Part shown: positions 42,887-51,904 of the stretch, piece after piece
How positions within the stretch are numbered: position 1 is the first letter of the stretch
How the letters are laid out: each line of letters opens with the position of its first letter
From: Verrucomicrobiota bacterium
GTDB lineage: Bacteria; Verrucomicrobiota; Verrucomicrobiia; Opitutales; Intestinicryptomonadaceae
Length of the DNA stretch: 63,420 nt
Direction of reading: 5' to 3'
Assembly (NCBI GenBank): GCA_023450935.1
Contig: JAEXGH010000030.1
Location: 1-63,420, forward strand
Notes under the pieces: generated by a model
Database searches by the model: none
The model's input: the letters and a program-made list of their open reading frames with translations, nothing else
What the model was told of the DNA's origin: nothing
Translations under genes and position numbers: made by a program

Positions 42887-43372
42887 TTAGCGGGTCGCGA
42901 TTACGTCGGCAAAAAAGAGTCTGATTGCCTTTGCCAAGTCGGCGGGCGACATTTCAAGCTGGAGCCCTATTCTTCCGCCGCTGAAGACAATCGTGTCAAG
43001 ATTTTGTGCCGATTCGTGCACGGTAGTTCTGAAAAATTTTTTCATTCCTATGGGCGAGCACCCGCCGTGAACGTAGCCTGTCAGCGGCAAAAGCTCCTTC
43101 TGCTTGAGCATGTCAACCGACTTTTCGCCCACAACTTTCGCCGCCTTTTTCAGGTCGAGCCCCTCTGCGACGGGAATCACGAAAACGTAGTGTTTGCCGC
43201 TTTTTGCAACGCATACAAGCGTCTTGAAAACCTTGTCGGGGTTCTGCCCGAGCATTTGCGCAACCTCCGTGCCGCTTGCAGCGCGGGAGGAATCGTAGGT
43301 GTGCGTTTTGTGGGGAAGCTTCAAACTTTCCACAATTCTTACGGCGTTCGTTTTTTCCTGCATTGTTCTCAT
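42887..43372 (-). CDS. ybaK: Cys-tRNA(Pro) deacylase, YbaK/EbsC family
   Basis: 161 residues, normal size for YbaK. It edits tRNA-Pro mischarged with cysteine. Family features: KTLVCVAKSGKHYVFVIPV (about 49, with the catalytic Lys region), GYVHGGCSPIGMKK (about 98) and FSGGRIGLQLEMSPADL (about 129). ATG at 43372; an ATG three codons later is possible. Single gene, convergent with nothing; repeats follow its stop. Confidence 0.93.
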   Translation of the reverse strand: MRTMQEKTNAVRIVESLKLPHKTHTYDSSRAASGTEVAQMLGQNPDKVFKTLVCVAKSGKHYVFVIPVAEGLDLKKAAKVVGEKSVDMLKQKELLPLTGYVHGGCSPIGMKKFFRTTVHESAQNLDTIVFSGGRIGLQLEMSPADLAKAIRLFFADVIATR

Positions 43373-43447
43373 TTTGTTTTGCGCGCGTAAAAGTCAAGTT
43401 TTCATTGCGTTGAGGCGAAGGGAGCGCGGAGGGGAGGGCGGAAATAA

Positions 43448-43500
43448 AAAAGTTAGAAAAATCTAACTTTTTTTACTTGACTAAGTTAGTTTAATCTAAC
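43448..43500. promoter_or_regulatory. Pair of GTTAG-N6-CTAAC dyads between ybaK and recN
   Basis: Two palindromes, GTTAGAAAAATCTAAC (43454-43469) and GTTAGTTTAATCTAAC (43485-43500), share the same half-sites and 6-base spacing. The first extends into A6/T7 flanks, giving a 12-bp dyad. A -35-like TTGACT (43475-43480) lies between them. They look like operators for a dimeric regulator of the divergent genes ybaK and recN or of a small transcript. Regulator unknown. Confidence 0.6.
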
Positions 43501-43624
43501 ACTGTAGTATCCGTAAAAATGACCGACGTGTTCGGATGGAATCGGAAGGTTTTTTTCGGACGCGAATTTTCATATAGGTTATGGTTAGAAAAGTTGGTTG
43601 TTTATTCAAGATGTCATAGGGGTT

Positions 43625-43661
43625 GCGCGGGCGTCGGCAAAACGGCGTCCGCGCTTTTTTT
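43625..43661 (+). terminator. Strong terminator upstream of recN (attenuator or small-RNA end)
   Basis: A 12-bp stem GCGCGGGCGTCG/CGGCGTCCGCGC (two G-T pairs), loop GCAAAA, then seven T. It lies 73 bases before the recN ATG on the same strand, yet no convincing gene precedes it, so either a short RNA ends here or recN is attenuated. The whole 43373-43734 gap holds only this and the dyads. Confidence 0.8.
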
Positions 43662-43734
43662 GTCCGAACAAATTCCGACAAAAATGCCTTGCCAGACGCC
43701 GCCGCTGCTGGTGTAATACCGCGTCAGGTAAAAA

Positions 43735-45396
43735 ATGTTGGAGTTCGTAAAAATAGCCAATCTTGCGCTGATGGAAAGCGAAACCGTAGAGTTTTCCAAA
43801 GGCTTCACCGTTGTTACGGGGGAGACGGGTGCGGGCAAAAGCGTTTTGCTCGGCGCGCTTTCAATTCTTGCGGGAAACAGGGTGGGCAAGGAGGTTGTCC
43901 GCAGCGGCGCAGATTGCTGTTCGGTGCAGGGGCAGGTTCATTTTGAAGACGCGTCGGCGGTAGATTCCTTTCTGGAGGAAAACTCGCTTCCGGCGTGCGA
44001 GGACGGTACCTTGGTGATTTCGCGCAGCATCTACAAAAGCAAGTCGGCGCGCGTGTCGGTAAACGGCGCGCTTGCGACGCTTGCGACACTGGCGAAACTC
44101 GGTTCGTTCTGGATTGATTTCCACGGCGCGAACGAGCCGCAAAAACTCTTTTCCGAAAAGGCGCAGCTTTCAATGCTTGATTCCTACGCGCACAACGATG
44201 CCGAACGCGCCGCATACGCCGAAGTCTACGGGCGGTATCGGGCTACTCTTGCGGAAATCGACGCGCTTAAAAACTCCAAAAAACTTTCCGCCGACGAAAT
44301 CGAATTCCTAAAAAAACGCATTTCGGAAATAGAAAAATTCAATCCAACGAAGGAGTCGGTAGCCGAACTTGAAGAGGCTTCGAAGCTCGCGGAGATGTCG
44401 AGCGAAATAGTGGAGACGGCCTCGGAAATATCGGCGGCGCTATTTTCCGAGGACGGCGTATCGAATTTGCTTGTGCGCGCAAACCGCTTGGCTGCGAGAT
44501 TGTCCGACGCCTCCGAAACCGCCAAAACACTTTACGGACGCATCGAGCAGGCTGCCATTGAAATTGCCGACATCGCGCAGGAATACGAAAACATGGCGCG
44601 CAGCTGCAATATGTCGGCGGCTGAAATAGAGCGCGTGCGCCGCGACATGTCTGCGTGGCTTTCGCTCGGGCGCAAATACGGCGGCGATGTCGAAAGCGTG
44701 CTTGCCGCAAGGGACGAAATGAAACGCCGCATTGAAACGCAGTCCGACGTGAAATCGGCAATAGACAAGCTTTCGTTCGAATCGGAAAAGCTTTTGCGTG
44801 CGCTCAAACCGCATTCAGACGCCGTGCTTAAAACGCGCCGCGTCGCCGCCGAAAGGCTTTCCGCCGCGGTTTGCGGGCTGCTTGCAAAGTTGGGGTTTAA
44901 AAAACCGCGTTTCGGTGTCGAAATTTCGGAATGTGCCGAACCCTCCGCCGACTGCGGCAGTATGTGCAGGTTTGTGTTTTCGGCAAACGCTGGCTACGCG
45001 CCCGCAGAGCTTGCAAAAATCGGATCGAGCGGCGAGATGGCGCGTGTGATGCTTGCAATAAAAACCGCGCTTGCCCAGCAGGACTCCACGCCGGTTCTGG
45101 TTTTCGACGAAGTCGATTCAAACGTCGGCGGCGAGATCGGCGCGGAGGTCGGCGCGCAGCTGGCGGAATTGGCGCGCAGCCATCAGGTATTTTGCGTCAC
45201 CCACCTGCCGCAGGTAGCCGCCATGGGAGACAACCATTATGTTGTGGTGAAAACGCAGACAGACAGTTCCACTTCTGTTTCCATTTCCCCTCTTGCCGAC
45301 AACCGCGCCGCGCGCGTGGCGGAGCTTGCAAGAATGTTGGGCGACAGAAATTCGGACGCTGCCGTAAAAATGGCGGAAAAACTTTTAAAAAAATAG
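43735..45396 (+). CDS. recN: DNA repair protein RecN
   Basis: 553 residues, standard length. SMC-like ATPase for double-strand break repair: Walker A VTGETGAGKSVLLGAL (about 28), a long coiled coil (about 160-350), ABC signature KIGSSGEMARVML (about 424) and Walker B PVLVFDEVDSNVGG (about 453), H-loop CVTHLPQVAAMGD (about 488). Upstream region has two dyads and a terminator; ftsK starts 20 bases after its stop. Confidence 0.96.
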   Translation: MLEFVKIANLALMESETVEFSKGFTVVTGETGAGKSVLLGALSILAGNRVGKEVVRSGADCCSVQGQVHFEDASAVDSFLEENSLPACEDGTLVISRSIYKSKSARVSVNGALATLATLAKLGSFWIDFHGANEPQKLFSEKAQLSMLDSYAHNDAERAAYAEVYGRYRATLAEIDALKNSKKLSADEIEFLKKRISEIEKFNPTKESVAELEEASKLAEMSSEIVETASEISAALFSEDGVSNLLVRANRLAARLSDASETAKTLYGRIEQAAIEIADIAQEYENMARSCNMSAAEIERVRRDMSAWLSLGRKYGGDVESVLAARDEMKRRIETQSDVKSAIDKLSFESEKLLRALKPHSDAVLKTRRVAAERLSAAVCGLLAKLGFKKPRFGVEISECAEPSADCGSMCRFVFSANAGYAPAELAKIGSSGEMARVMLAIKTALAQQDSTPVLVFDEVDSNVGGEIGAEVGAQLAELARSHQVFCVTHLPQVAAMGDNHYVVVKTQTDSSTSVSISPLADNRAARVAELARMLGDRNSDAAVKMAEKLLKK

Positions 45397-45416
45397 GGAG
45401 TTAGATTATTTTTTCG

Positions 45417-48251
45417 ATGGCAAGGTCTAAAAGGAAAAACGTTGAAAAATTCGGCGAAGTCATAGGCAAAAGCCGCCCGATATTGGGAGCGGTTCTCGCC
45501 GTGGCGGGCGTTGCCGCGCTGCTTTCCGTGCTTGGATACACTGCGGGGCAGGAGGTTCTGTTCAAGCATTATTTCGAACCCCTGCTGCCCTCTACCGACT
45601 CGGCCGGCAACAATGTCTGCGGCGAACTGGGGGCGACGTTTGCGCTGGCTTCCATGCTTCTTGTGGGGGCGAGCGCGTATATGATACCCGTCTATATTAT
45701 TTGGGCGGCGGTAGGGTGTTTTCGCAGGAGGGCTTCGCTGTTTTCCAAAACGGAGATCGCGGCGATTATCGCGGGGGTGTTGTCCCTCTCCGTTTCAGCT
45801 GCCGTGTTTCAGGATTTTCTCGGCACGTCCGCGCCGCTTCAAAGCGCGACTTTCCCGAGCGGCTGGGGCGGCAAGTTCGGATACGTCGTGTATTCGCAGA
45901 CAAAACCGCTTTTGGACACGCTCGGCAACGCTCTGCTTTTCGGCGGCGTGTATTTTATAACGCTGGTGGTTGTTTTCGTGGACAGTCCCGCCGAAACCGT
46001 GTCGGAATTGTTTTCGGCGCTGAAGTGGTGCGCGCGCATACTGTGGCGCGTTTTCTCGGCGGTTGTAGCCGCGCTTTTCTCGATTCCCAAAAAACTTCTC
46101 GCCGCGCTTTTTGCCCGCCGCGCGGAAGACGGCGACGAAGATGACGCCGCAGCGAAAGTCGGCCCCGCAGAGCCCGAACGCAAGTCCGAATCGGCGGAAA
46201 AGCGGCAGGCGCAAGTCTCCGCCGATTCCGACGCCGACTTTGCGCCCGAGCCCGACGCGGCGGAGGTTGCCGGAATAGACTTGGGCGAACTTTCAGCTTT
46301 CGTCAGCGAAATGGGGAAGGAGTCTGATTCTTCTTCCGCGAAAAGGGGAAACGGTGTTGTCGAGGTTGGCTCGGTTGATTCGGATATGCTCGAAGCCGCC
46401 GAAGACGACGCCTCCGCCGACTTCTCGAGCGTAGACATAGGTTTCGGAGCGCGGGAAAAAACGGAAGTCGGCGGGCAGCCGACGCGCGCGGACTCGGCGT
46501 CCGAAGCCCGTTCGGGCATTCCCGAAGCGATAAACTTGGGCTTGTCTTCTTTGTCGAAAACCGATACCGTTTCCGTCGGAGCGCGACAGCAAACTGTCGC
46601 GGCTGACGAATCTCAGCAGCAGGAGCGGGCTTCCGAAATCGAGGTTGTAGACACGAGCGTTCCGCTTGTAGAAGACGTGCCCGAGCGCAAACCGCGCCGC
46701 AAAGACGCCGAAAAATACGTCTTCCCTTCTCTGAGTCTCCTCTCCGAGCCCGCAAAGCGCGACGAAACAAAAGTGGAGGATTATAACGCAAGAACCGCGG
46801 AAATAGTCAAAATCATCGGCGACTTCGGGCTGAAAGTCATTCCCGATAAGGCCTATCCCGGGCCGGTAATCACCCGCTACGAAGTCAAGCCCGCCCCGGG
46901 CGTGAAAATCAGCCGCATTGCCAACTTGGAGGACGACATCACCGCGGGCATAATGGCGGAAAAAGTCAGAATCATCGCCCCCGTTCCCGGGCGGGGAACA
47001 ATCGGTATAGAAGTGCCCAACAAGCACCGAATGAACGTCTCAATGCGCGAGGTGCTCCAGTCGAAACAGTGGCGCGACAACAAATACGAAATCCCGATTG
47101 CGCTCGGCAAAGACGCGACGGGTATTCCGATTGTCGCGAACATGAAAAAAATGACGCACGCGCTGATTGCGGGCTCAACAAATTCGGGCAAGAGCGTCTG
47201 CATAAACACAATCATAATTTCAATGCTCTACAAAATGACCCCGCGCGATTTGCGCCTTATTATGATTGACCCGAAAATGGTCGAGCTGCAGGTCTACAAC
47301 ACAATTCCGCACATGCTCATTCCCGTGGTTGTGGACGTTAAAAAGGCGGCGGCGGCTCTGAAGTGGCTGACGGGCGAAATGATGCGCCGTTACCAGATTT
47401 TCAACAAGGCGGGCGTCAGGAACATCGACGGATTCAACGCGAAAATCCTCAAGGACAAGGCCGAAATGGAGCGCGCTGAAATGGAGTTTGCGCAGATGTC
47501 TTCGGAGGAGCGTCAGGCTGCAATGGCGGCGAAGGCGGAAGCCAAGGACGACATCGAACTGCCCGAAGACAAGCTTCCGTATATAGTATGCATTATCGAC
47601 GAACTCGCCGACTTGATGAGTGTTGTCGGCAAAGACGTCGAAATCTACATAGCCCGAATCACCCAGCTCGCGCGCGCGGCGGGCATTCATATGATTATCG
47701 CAACACAGCGTCCCGACGTGAAGGTTATCACGGGAAAAATCAAAAACAATCTGCCCACGCGCATTGCCTTCAAGGTGACTTCGCAAATAGACAGCCGCAC
47801 GATTCTCGATCGCAAGGGCGCGGAAACGCTTATCGGCATGGGCGACATGCTCTTCCTTAACAACGGCTCTTCCGACTTGGTCCGCGCGCAGGGCGCGTTC
47901 ATTCCCGACGCCGAAATAGCCGCGGTTGTGGAGGCCTTGAACGTAAACAACGTAGACGGCAAGCCGCAGTATGTTGAGGAAGTCCAAGCTCAAATAGAGG
48001 CCTCCGCCGATGAAGACGGCGGCGACCTCATCGGCGATGGCGAGGGCGGCAAATACGGAGACCCGATGACAGTCAAGGCAATAAACGCAATTCGCGCTTC
48101 GGGCAAGGCAAGCACTTCGCTTTTGCAGCGCAAGCTCGGCATAGGCTACGGGCGCGCCGCCCGCATTATGGACGAGCTGGAGGACAGGGGGATTATCGGC
48201 CCCGACAACGGGACGGGCAAGCGCGAGCTTTTCCTTGATTCGCTCGAATAG
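45417..48251 (+). CDS. ftsK: DNA translocase FtsK/SpoIIIE
   Basis: 944 residues. Four or so N-terminal membrane helices (about 20-200), a charged low-complexity linker (about 230-440), then the motor: alpha domain with PAPGVKISRIANLEDDI, beta RecA-like core with Walker A AGSTNSGKSVCIN (about 583), Walker B YIVCIIDELADLM (about 723), and the winged-helix gamma domain (about 865-940, DPMTVKAINAIRASGKAST) that reads orienting sequences. Segregates chromosome ends at the septum, in keeping with the division theme of the window. Confidence 0.96.
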   Translation: MARSKRKNVEKFGEVIGKSRPILGAVLAVAGVAALLSVLGYTAGQEVLFKHYFEPLLPSTDSAGNNVCGELGATFALASMLLVGASAYMIPVYIIWAAVGCFRRRASLFSKTEIAAIIAGVLSLSVSAAVFQDFLGTSAPLQSATFPSGWGGKFGYVVYSQTKPLLDTLGNALLFGGVYFITLVVVFVDSPAETVSELFSALKWCARILWRVFSAVVAALFSIPKKLLAALFARRAEDGDEDDAAAKVGPAEPERKSESAEKRQAQVSADSDADFAPEPDAAEVAGIDLGELSAFVSEMGKESDSSSAKRGNGVVEVGSVDSDMLEAAEDDASADFSSVDIGFGAREKTEVGGQPTRADSASEARSGIPEAINLGLSSLSKTDTVSVGARQQTVAADESQQQERASEIEVVDTSVPLVEDVPERKPRRKDAEKYVFPSLSLLSEPAKRDETKVEDYNARTAEIVKIIGDFGLKVIPDKAYPGPVITRYEVKPAPGVKISRIANLEDDITAGIMAEKVRIIAPVPGRGTIGIEVPNKHRMNVSMREVLQSKQWRDNKYEIPIALGKDATGIPIVANMKKMTHALIAGSTNSGKSVCINTIIISMLYKMTPRDLRLIMIDPKMVELQVYNTIPHMLIPVVVDVKKAAAALKWLTGEMMRRYQIFNKAGVRNIDGFNAKILKDKAEMERAEMEFAQMSSEERQAAMAAKAEAKDDIELPEDKLPYIVCIIDELADLMSVVGKDVEIYIARITQLARAAGIHMIIATQRPDVKVITGKIKNNLPTRIAFKVTSQIDSRTILDRKGAETLIGMGDMLFLNNGSSDLVRAQGAFIPDAEIAAVVEALNVNNVDGKPQYVEEVQAQIEASADEDGGDLIGDGEGGKYGDPMTVKAINAIRASGKASTSLLQRKLGIGYGRAARIMDELEDRGIIGPDNGTGKRELFLDSLE

Positions 48252-48320
48252 CGGCGTCTAAAAAAAGGCTTTACCAAACGTCAATAATGTTTTTTAATTC
48301 CGCGTTTTAATAAATTGAAT

Positions 48321-49679
48321 ATGAAGCAGAGAACGATTGCAAAAGAGGTGTCTGTCAATGGGAAGGCGTTGCATTGCGGCGCGGAGGTTACGATGACATT
48401 CAAACCGGCTCCCGAAAACACGGGTGTCGTATTCAAGAGAACCGACATCTTCGGAAAGCCCGAAATCAGGCCGCATATTTCGTTGATTTCATCCGATTTG
48501 GTTCGGAACACGGGCGTAACTTCGGGGCACGTCAAGCTTCACACTATAGAACACGTTTTGGCTACGATGTCGGGTATGAACATCGACAACTGCATCGTGG
48601 AAATGAACGAGGGAGAACCCCCCATTATGGACGGCTCGGCAAAGGCTTTCGTGAATATGGTTGCGGAGGCGGGCATTGTGGAGCAGTCCGCAGAAAGCGA
48701 GGTTTTCGAACTGCGCGAACCCGTTTCGATAACCGACGGCAACCGCTCGGTAATAGCGCTTCCGTATCCCGACGGGCTGAAAATAACGTGCACGTCAACC
48801 GACGACAGAGGTTCGCACACGCAGCATTTGTCGATTGACATCGATCCCGACACGTTCCGCAACGAAATCGCGCCCGCAAGAACTTTCACAGTCTACGAAG
48901 ACATCGAGCCGCTTTTGAAGCTCGGCAAAATTCAGGGCGGCAGTCTCGATTCGGCAATCATAATCAAGGGCGACAAAATTCTCGCGAAAGAGCCGCTCCG
49001 CTTCAAGGACGAGTTCGTCCGCCACAAAATCCTCGACATCATCGGCGACATTTCGCTTCTGGGCGTGCATCTGAAAGCCCACATAATAGCCGTCAGAACG
49101 GGGCATTCGCTAAACGCCAAACTCACTTCGGAAATCTACAGCCAAATGCTGCGCTACAGGAAAAACCCCGAGAAGGCGGCAAAAAAGCACGAGGAAAAAG
49201 AGCGCGACAGACACATAATCGTATCGACCGAAACCACGCTCGATTCCCGCAGAATTTTGGACTTGATTCCCCACCGCTATCCTTTCGTTCTCGTTGACAG
49301 AGTGGAAAACATCATAGATGACAAGGAAATCATAGGCATCAAAAACGTCACCATAAACGAGCCGTATTTTCAGGGGCACTTCCCCGGAAATCCCGTTATG
49401 CCCGGCGTCCTGCAGCTCGAGGCAATGGCGCAGACGGCGGGCATACTCATGTTCCGCAAAATTTCGTCGGAAAACAAACTCGCGTTCTTTATGAGTGCCG
49501 ACAAAGTCAAGTTCCGCAAGGCGGTAAAACCTGGCGACCAGCTGAAAATCCACGGCGTCATAACAAAAAATAGGGGCGATAAAATCGTGTGCGCAAAAGT
49601 TGAATGCTCGGTTGCCGACGCGGTTGTAAGCTCGGCGGAACTGATGTTCTCCATTTTGGACGCGTCGGAAGTTGTTTGA
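48321..49679 (+). CDS. lpxC/fabZ: Fused UDP-3-O-acyl-GlcNAc deacetylase / 3-hydroxyacyl-ACP dehydratase (LpxC-FabZ)
   Basis: 452 residues from an ATG at 48321 (a TTG two codons upstream is ignored). Residues 1 to about 285 are LpxC with zinc ligands H78 (HTIEH), H235 and D239 (RHKILDIIGD) and the catalytic segment NEGEPPIMDGSAKAF. A charged linker (KAAKKHEEKERDR) leads to FabZ (about 305-452): HRYPFVLVDRV and active-site H353 in GHFPGNPVMPGVLQLEAMAQ. It joins the committed step of lipid A synthesis to fatty-acid dehydration. The fusion is known in Bacteroidota and related diderms. lpxA follows by 37 bases. Confidence 0.97.
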   Translation: MKQRTIAKEVSVNGKALHCGAEVTMTFKPAPENTGVVFKRTDIFGKPEIRPHISLISSDLVRNTGVTSGHVKLHTIEHVLATMSGMNIDNCIVEMNEGEPPIMDGSAKAFVNMVAEAGIVEQSAESEVFELREPVSITDGNRSVIALPYPDGLKITCTSTDDRGSHTQHLSIDIDPDTFRNEIAPARTFTVYEDIEPLLKLGKIQGGSLDSAIIIKGDKILAKEPLRFKDEFVRHKILDIIGDISLLGVHLKAHIIAVRTGHSLNAKLTSEIYSQMLRYRKNPEKAAKKHEEKERDRHIIVSTETTLDSRRILDLIPHRYPFVLVDRVENIIDDKEIIGIKNVTINEPYFQGHFPGNPVMPGVLQLEAMAQTAGILMFRKISSENKLAFFMSADKVKFRKAVKPGDQLKIHGVITKNRGDKIVCAKVECSVADAVVSSAELMFSILDASEVV

Positions 49680-49716
49680 CAAAAAGCGCAGAACAGGTAA
49701 GTCGGAGTTTTAGAAA

Positions 49717-50493
49717 ATGGCAAAGATTCATCCAACGGCAATAGTAGATTCGTCGGCGGTTTTGGCGGACGACGTTGAAGTGGGCGCGTATGCGTATATC
49801 GGCGGCGGCGTGAATATAGGCGCGGGCACGATTGTAGCGCACCATGCAACGGTTGACGGCAACACGAAAATCGGCGAGGGCAACGAAATCCACCCCTACG
49901 CGTTCATCGGCGGCAAAACGCACGACCTTAAATTTGCGGGAGGAAACCCCGGATTGGTAATCGGCAACTACAACGTCTTCCGCGAATACACAACAGCCCA
50001 TATGGCGACCGCCGACGGCAAAAGCACAATCATCGGCGACCACAACAATTTCCTTGCCTACAGCCATATCGCCCACGATTGCGTAGTAGGCAACCACGTC
50101 CTGATGAGCTCCCACACGGGGCTTGCAGGCCACATCGTCATCGGCGACCACGCAGTTGTCGCGGGGCTTTCGGGCGCGCACCAGTTCTGCAGAATCGGCG
50201 AATACTCAATGATAAGCTCCATGACCAAGCAGGTTAAGGATTTGCCCCCGTTCTTCATCGCCGACGGCAATCCCGCCTACGTCTGCACAATCAATAAAAT
50301 CAATATGCAGCGCAACGGCTTCACCACGGAGGAAATCGACATTGCATACAGCGCGTTCAAGGTAATCTACAAACACGGGCTTTCGCGCCCCAACGCAATT
50401 GCGGAGCTTAAGCGCAGGGAATACGCGTCGTCGCGCGTGATTAAAACGCTGCTGAAATTTATGGAAGCCCCCTCGATTCGCGGCCTTGCCTAA
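49717..50493 (+). CDS. lpxA: UDP-N-acetylglucosamine acyltransferase
   Basis: 258 residues, the normal size. Left-handed beta-helix of hexapeptide repeats, then a helical C-terminus (about 190-258). Catalytic His in AYSHIAHDCVVGNHV (second His, equivalent to E. coli H125), with GLSGAHQFCRIGEYSMI after it. First step of lipid A synthesis. Continues the lpxC-fabZ unit; a terminator follows. Confidence 0.97.
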   Translation: MAKIHPTAIVDSSAVLADDVEVGAYAYIGGGVNIGAGTIVAHHATVDGNTKIGEGNEIHPYAFIGGKTHDLKFAGGNPGLVIGNYNVFREYTTAHMATADGKSTIIGDHNNFLAYSHIAHDCVVGNHVLMSSHTGLAGHIVIGDHAVVAGLSGAHQFCRIGEYSMISSMTKQVKDLPPFFIADGNPAYVCTINKINMQRNGFTTEEIDIAYSAFKVIYKHGLSRPNAIAELKRREYASSRVIKTLLKFMEAPSIRGLA

Positions 50494-50527
50494 GCGGATT
50501 CGCGGCAGTGTTGCGTTTTTTGACGGC

Positions 50528-50558
50528 GGGAATCGGCAGTGTCGATTCCCCTTTTTTT
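50528..50558 (+). terminator. Terminator after lpxA
   Basis: Stem GGGAATCG/CGATTCCC, 7-base loop, then C and seven T. Confidence 0.9.
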
Positions 50559-50639
50559 CGACGCGGCGGCGGATTGTTTAATGCGCTTCGCGTTTGGAAA
50601 AACACAATTGATTAAGAGTCAACTGCACATAATAAAACC

Positions 50640-50765
50640 TGCCGCGTTCAAAGCCAAAAAGAAAAGAGAGCGGCGCACAGACAGGGCTTGCCACCGTCGG
50701 TGCTAAAAAAGAGAAAAGACTACGGTGCACAGGTAAAACCTGTCGCCGTAGGTGCCCAACATGTA
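50640..50765. repeat. Hairpin repeat block upstream of the MnmM-like gene
   Basis: Two related modules: GCGGCGCACAGACAGGGC to ACCGTCGGTGCTAAAAAAG, and CGGTGC then ACAGGTAAAACCTGT then CGCCGTAGGTGCCCAACATGT. The second matches 27685-27730 (GTAGGTAAAACCTAC inside, same GGTGCCCAACAT end) with a changed stem. It lies 7 bases before a start codon, so it would be in the leader mRNA. Confidence 0.7.
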
Positions 50766-50771
50766 AAAAAA

Positions 50772-51347
50772 ATGAATATTGTTGAATTGTCGCATAAAAT
50801 GGTTGCCGATTACGTGGGGTCGGTTGAATACGCAGTAGATGCAACGCTCGGGGGCGGGCGCGATGCGCTGTTCGCGGCTTCGCTTTTGCGGGCGGGAGGG
50901 AAAGTTTTCGGCTTCGATGTCCAGCGTGTTGCAGTGGAGCGTTCGCGCGCACTCTTCGAGAAACACGGGCTTTCCCAAAGGGCGGAGTTTTTCGAGGCAA
51001 GCCACGCCGATATGAAAAAACTGCTGCTGCGCGAAGCGTTCGGGAAAATCGGCTGCTTCTTTTTCAATTTGGGCTGGCTGCCCGATTCGGATAAAAGCGT
51101 TATTACGCGCGCGGAGTCAACGCTGGAGGCTATAGGCGCGGCGGTCGAACTCGCATCGGCGGAGTGTTGCGCGCTCGCTGTCGTCTGCTACAAGGCGCAC
51201 GAAGGCGGAATGGAGGAGTTCCTGCGCGTGGAAAAATTTTTCGAAACATCCGCGCTTGATTTCACGCGCCACACCGACGCTTCAAACAAACTTTCGCCCG
51301 AACTTTTCTTTGTTAAAATCGGCAAAAAACGCAAAAAAAGTGTTTAA
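50772..51347 (+). CDS. SAM-dependent methyltransferase, YtqB/MnmM-like
   Basis: 191 residues from an ATG at 50772; an in-frame extension would cross the repeat hairpin and is rejected. Rossmann methyltransferase: VDATLGGGRDALFAASLL (about 18), GKVFGFDVQ (about 40), FFNLGWLPDSDKSV (about 97), VVCYKAHEGGMEE (about 138). This pattern is that of the small rRNA_methylase family including YtqB, shown to be the tRNA wobble-uridine methyltransferase MnmM. Substrate here is inferred. Confidence 0.82.
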   Translation: MNIVELSHKMVADYVGSVEYAVDATLGGGRDALFAASLLRAGGKVFGFDVQRVAVERSRALFEKHGLSQRAEFFEASHADMKKLLLREAFGKIGCFFFNLGWLPDSDKSVITRAESTLEAIGAAVELASAECCALAVVCYKAHEGGMEEFLRVEKFFETSALDFTRHTDASNKLSPELFFVKIGKKRKKSV

Positions 51348-51378
51348 AAAAAAATCGGAATCATCAATATAAACGAAT

Positions 51379-51858
51379 ATGCAAAAACTTTTAAAACTGA
51401 TGTTGGACGGAGAGGCGCTTTCGAGCGAGCAGATGGGCGAAATTCTCGGGCTTTCGCGCGAGGAGCTTGACGCCCAAATGAAGAAGCTTTCCGATGCGGG
51501 CATACTGCTCGGCTGGCGTCCCGTGATAAACGCCGATGCGGAGAAATCGAAAGTGCACGCGGCAATAGAGCTGCGCATTACGCCCGAGCGCGAGGGCGGC
51601 TACGACAGGCTCGCCCAGCGCGTGAGCAAGTTCGATGAAGTCGATTCCTGCTATCTGATGAGCGGCGCGTATGACCTGCTGCTGTTCGTCAGAGCCGATT
51701 CGCTCAAGGACGTGGCAAGCTTTGTGTATGAAAAGCTTGCCACAATCAAGGGCGTTACTTCCACTGCAACGCACTTCTTCCTGAAGACATACAAGACGCA
51801 GGGCTTCATAATCAAGCGCGAGCCCCATTCCGACGACCGCCTGATTTACTCGCCGTAG
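51379..51858 (+). CDS. Lrp/AsnC-family transcriptional regulator
   Basis: 159 residues: an N-terminal helix-turn-helix (about 5-50, LSSEQMGEILGLSREELDAQMKKL) and a RAM ligand-binding domain (about 62-145, DEVDSCYLMSGAYDLLLFVRADSL). Family members sense amino acids. It lies 46 bases before an aminotransferase gene on the same strand and so may control it and respond to its substrate or product. Confidence 0.88.
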   Translation: MQKLLKLMLDGEALSSEQMGEILGLSREELDAQMKKLSDAGILLGWRPVINADAEKSKVHAAIELRITPEREGGYDRLAQRVSKFDEVDSCYLMSGAYDLLLFVRADSLKDVASFVYEKLATIKGVTSTATHFFLKTYKTQGFIIKREPHSDDRLIYSP

Positions 51859-51904
51859 CCGCTTTTTTCGGCTTCGGCATTTTTATCCGGAAAATATTTT
51901 TACT

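Noticed and set aside
43519..43716. 65-codon frame before recN
   Set aside because: It reads through the strong terminator at 43625-43661 and has no family features.
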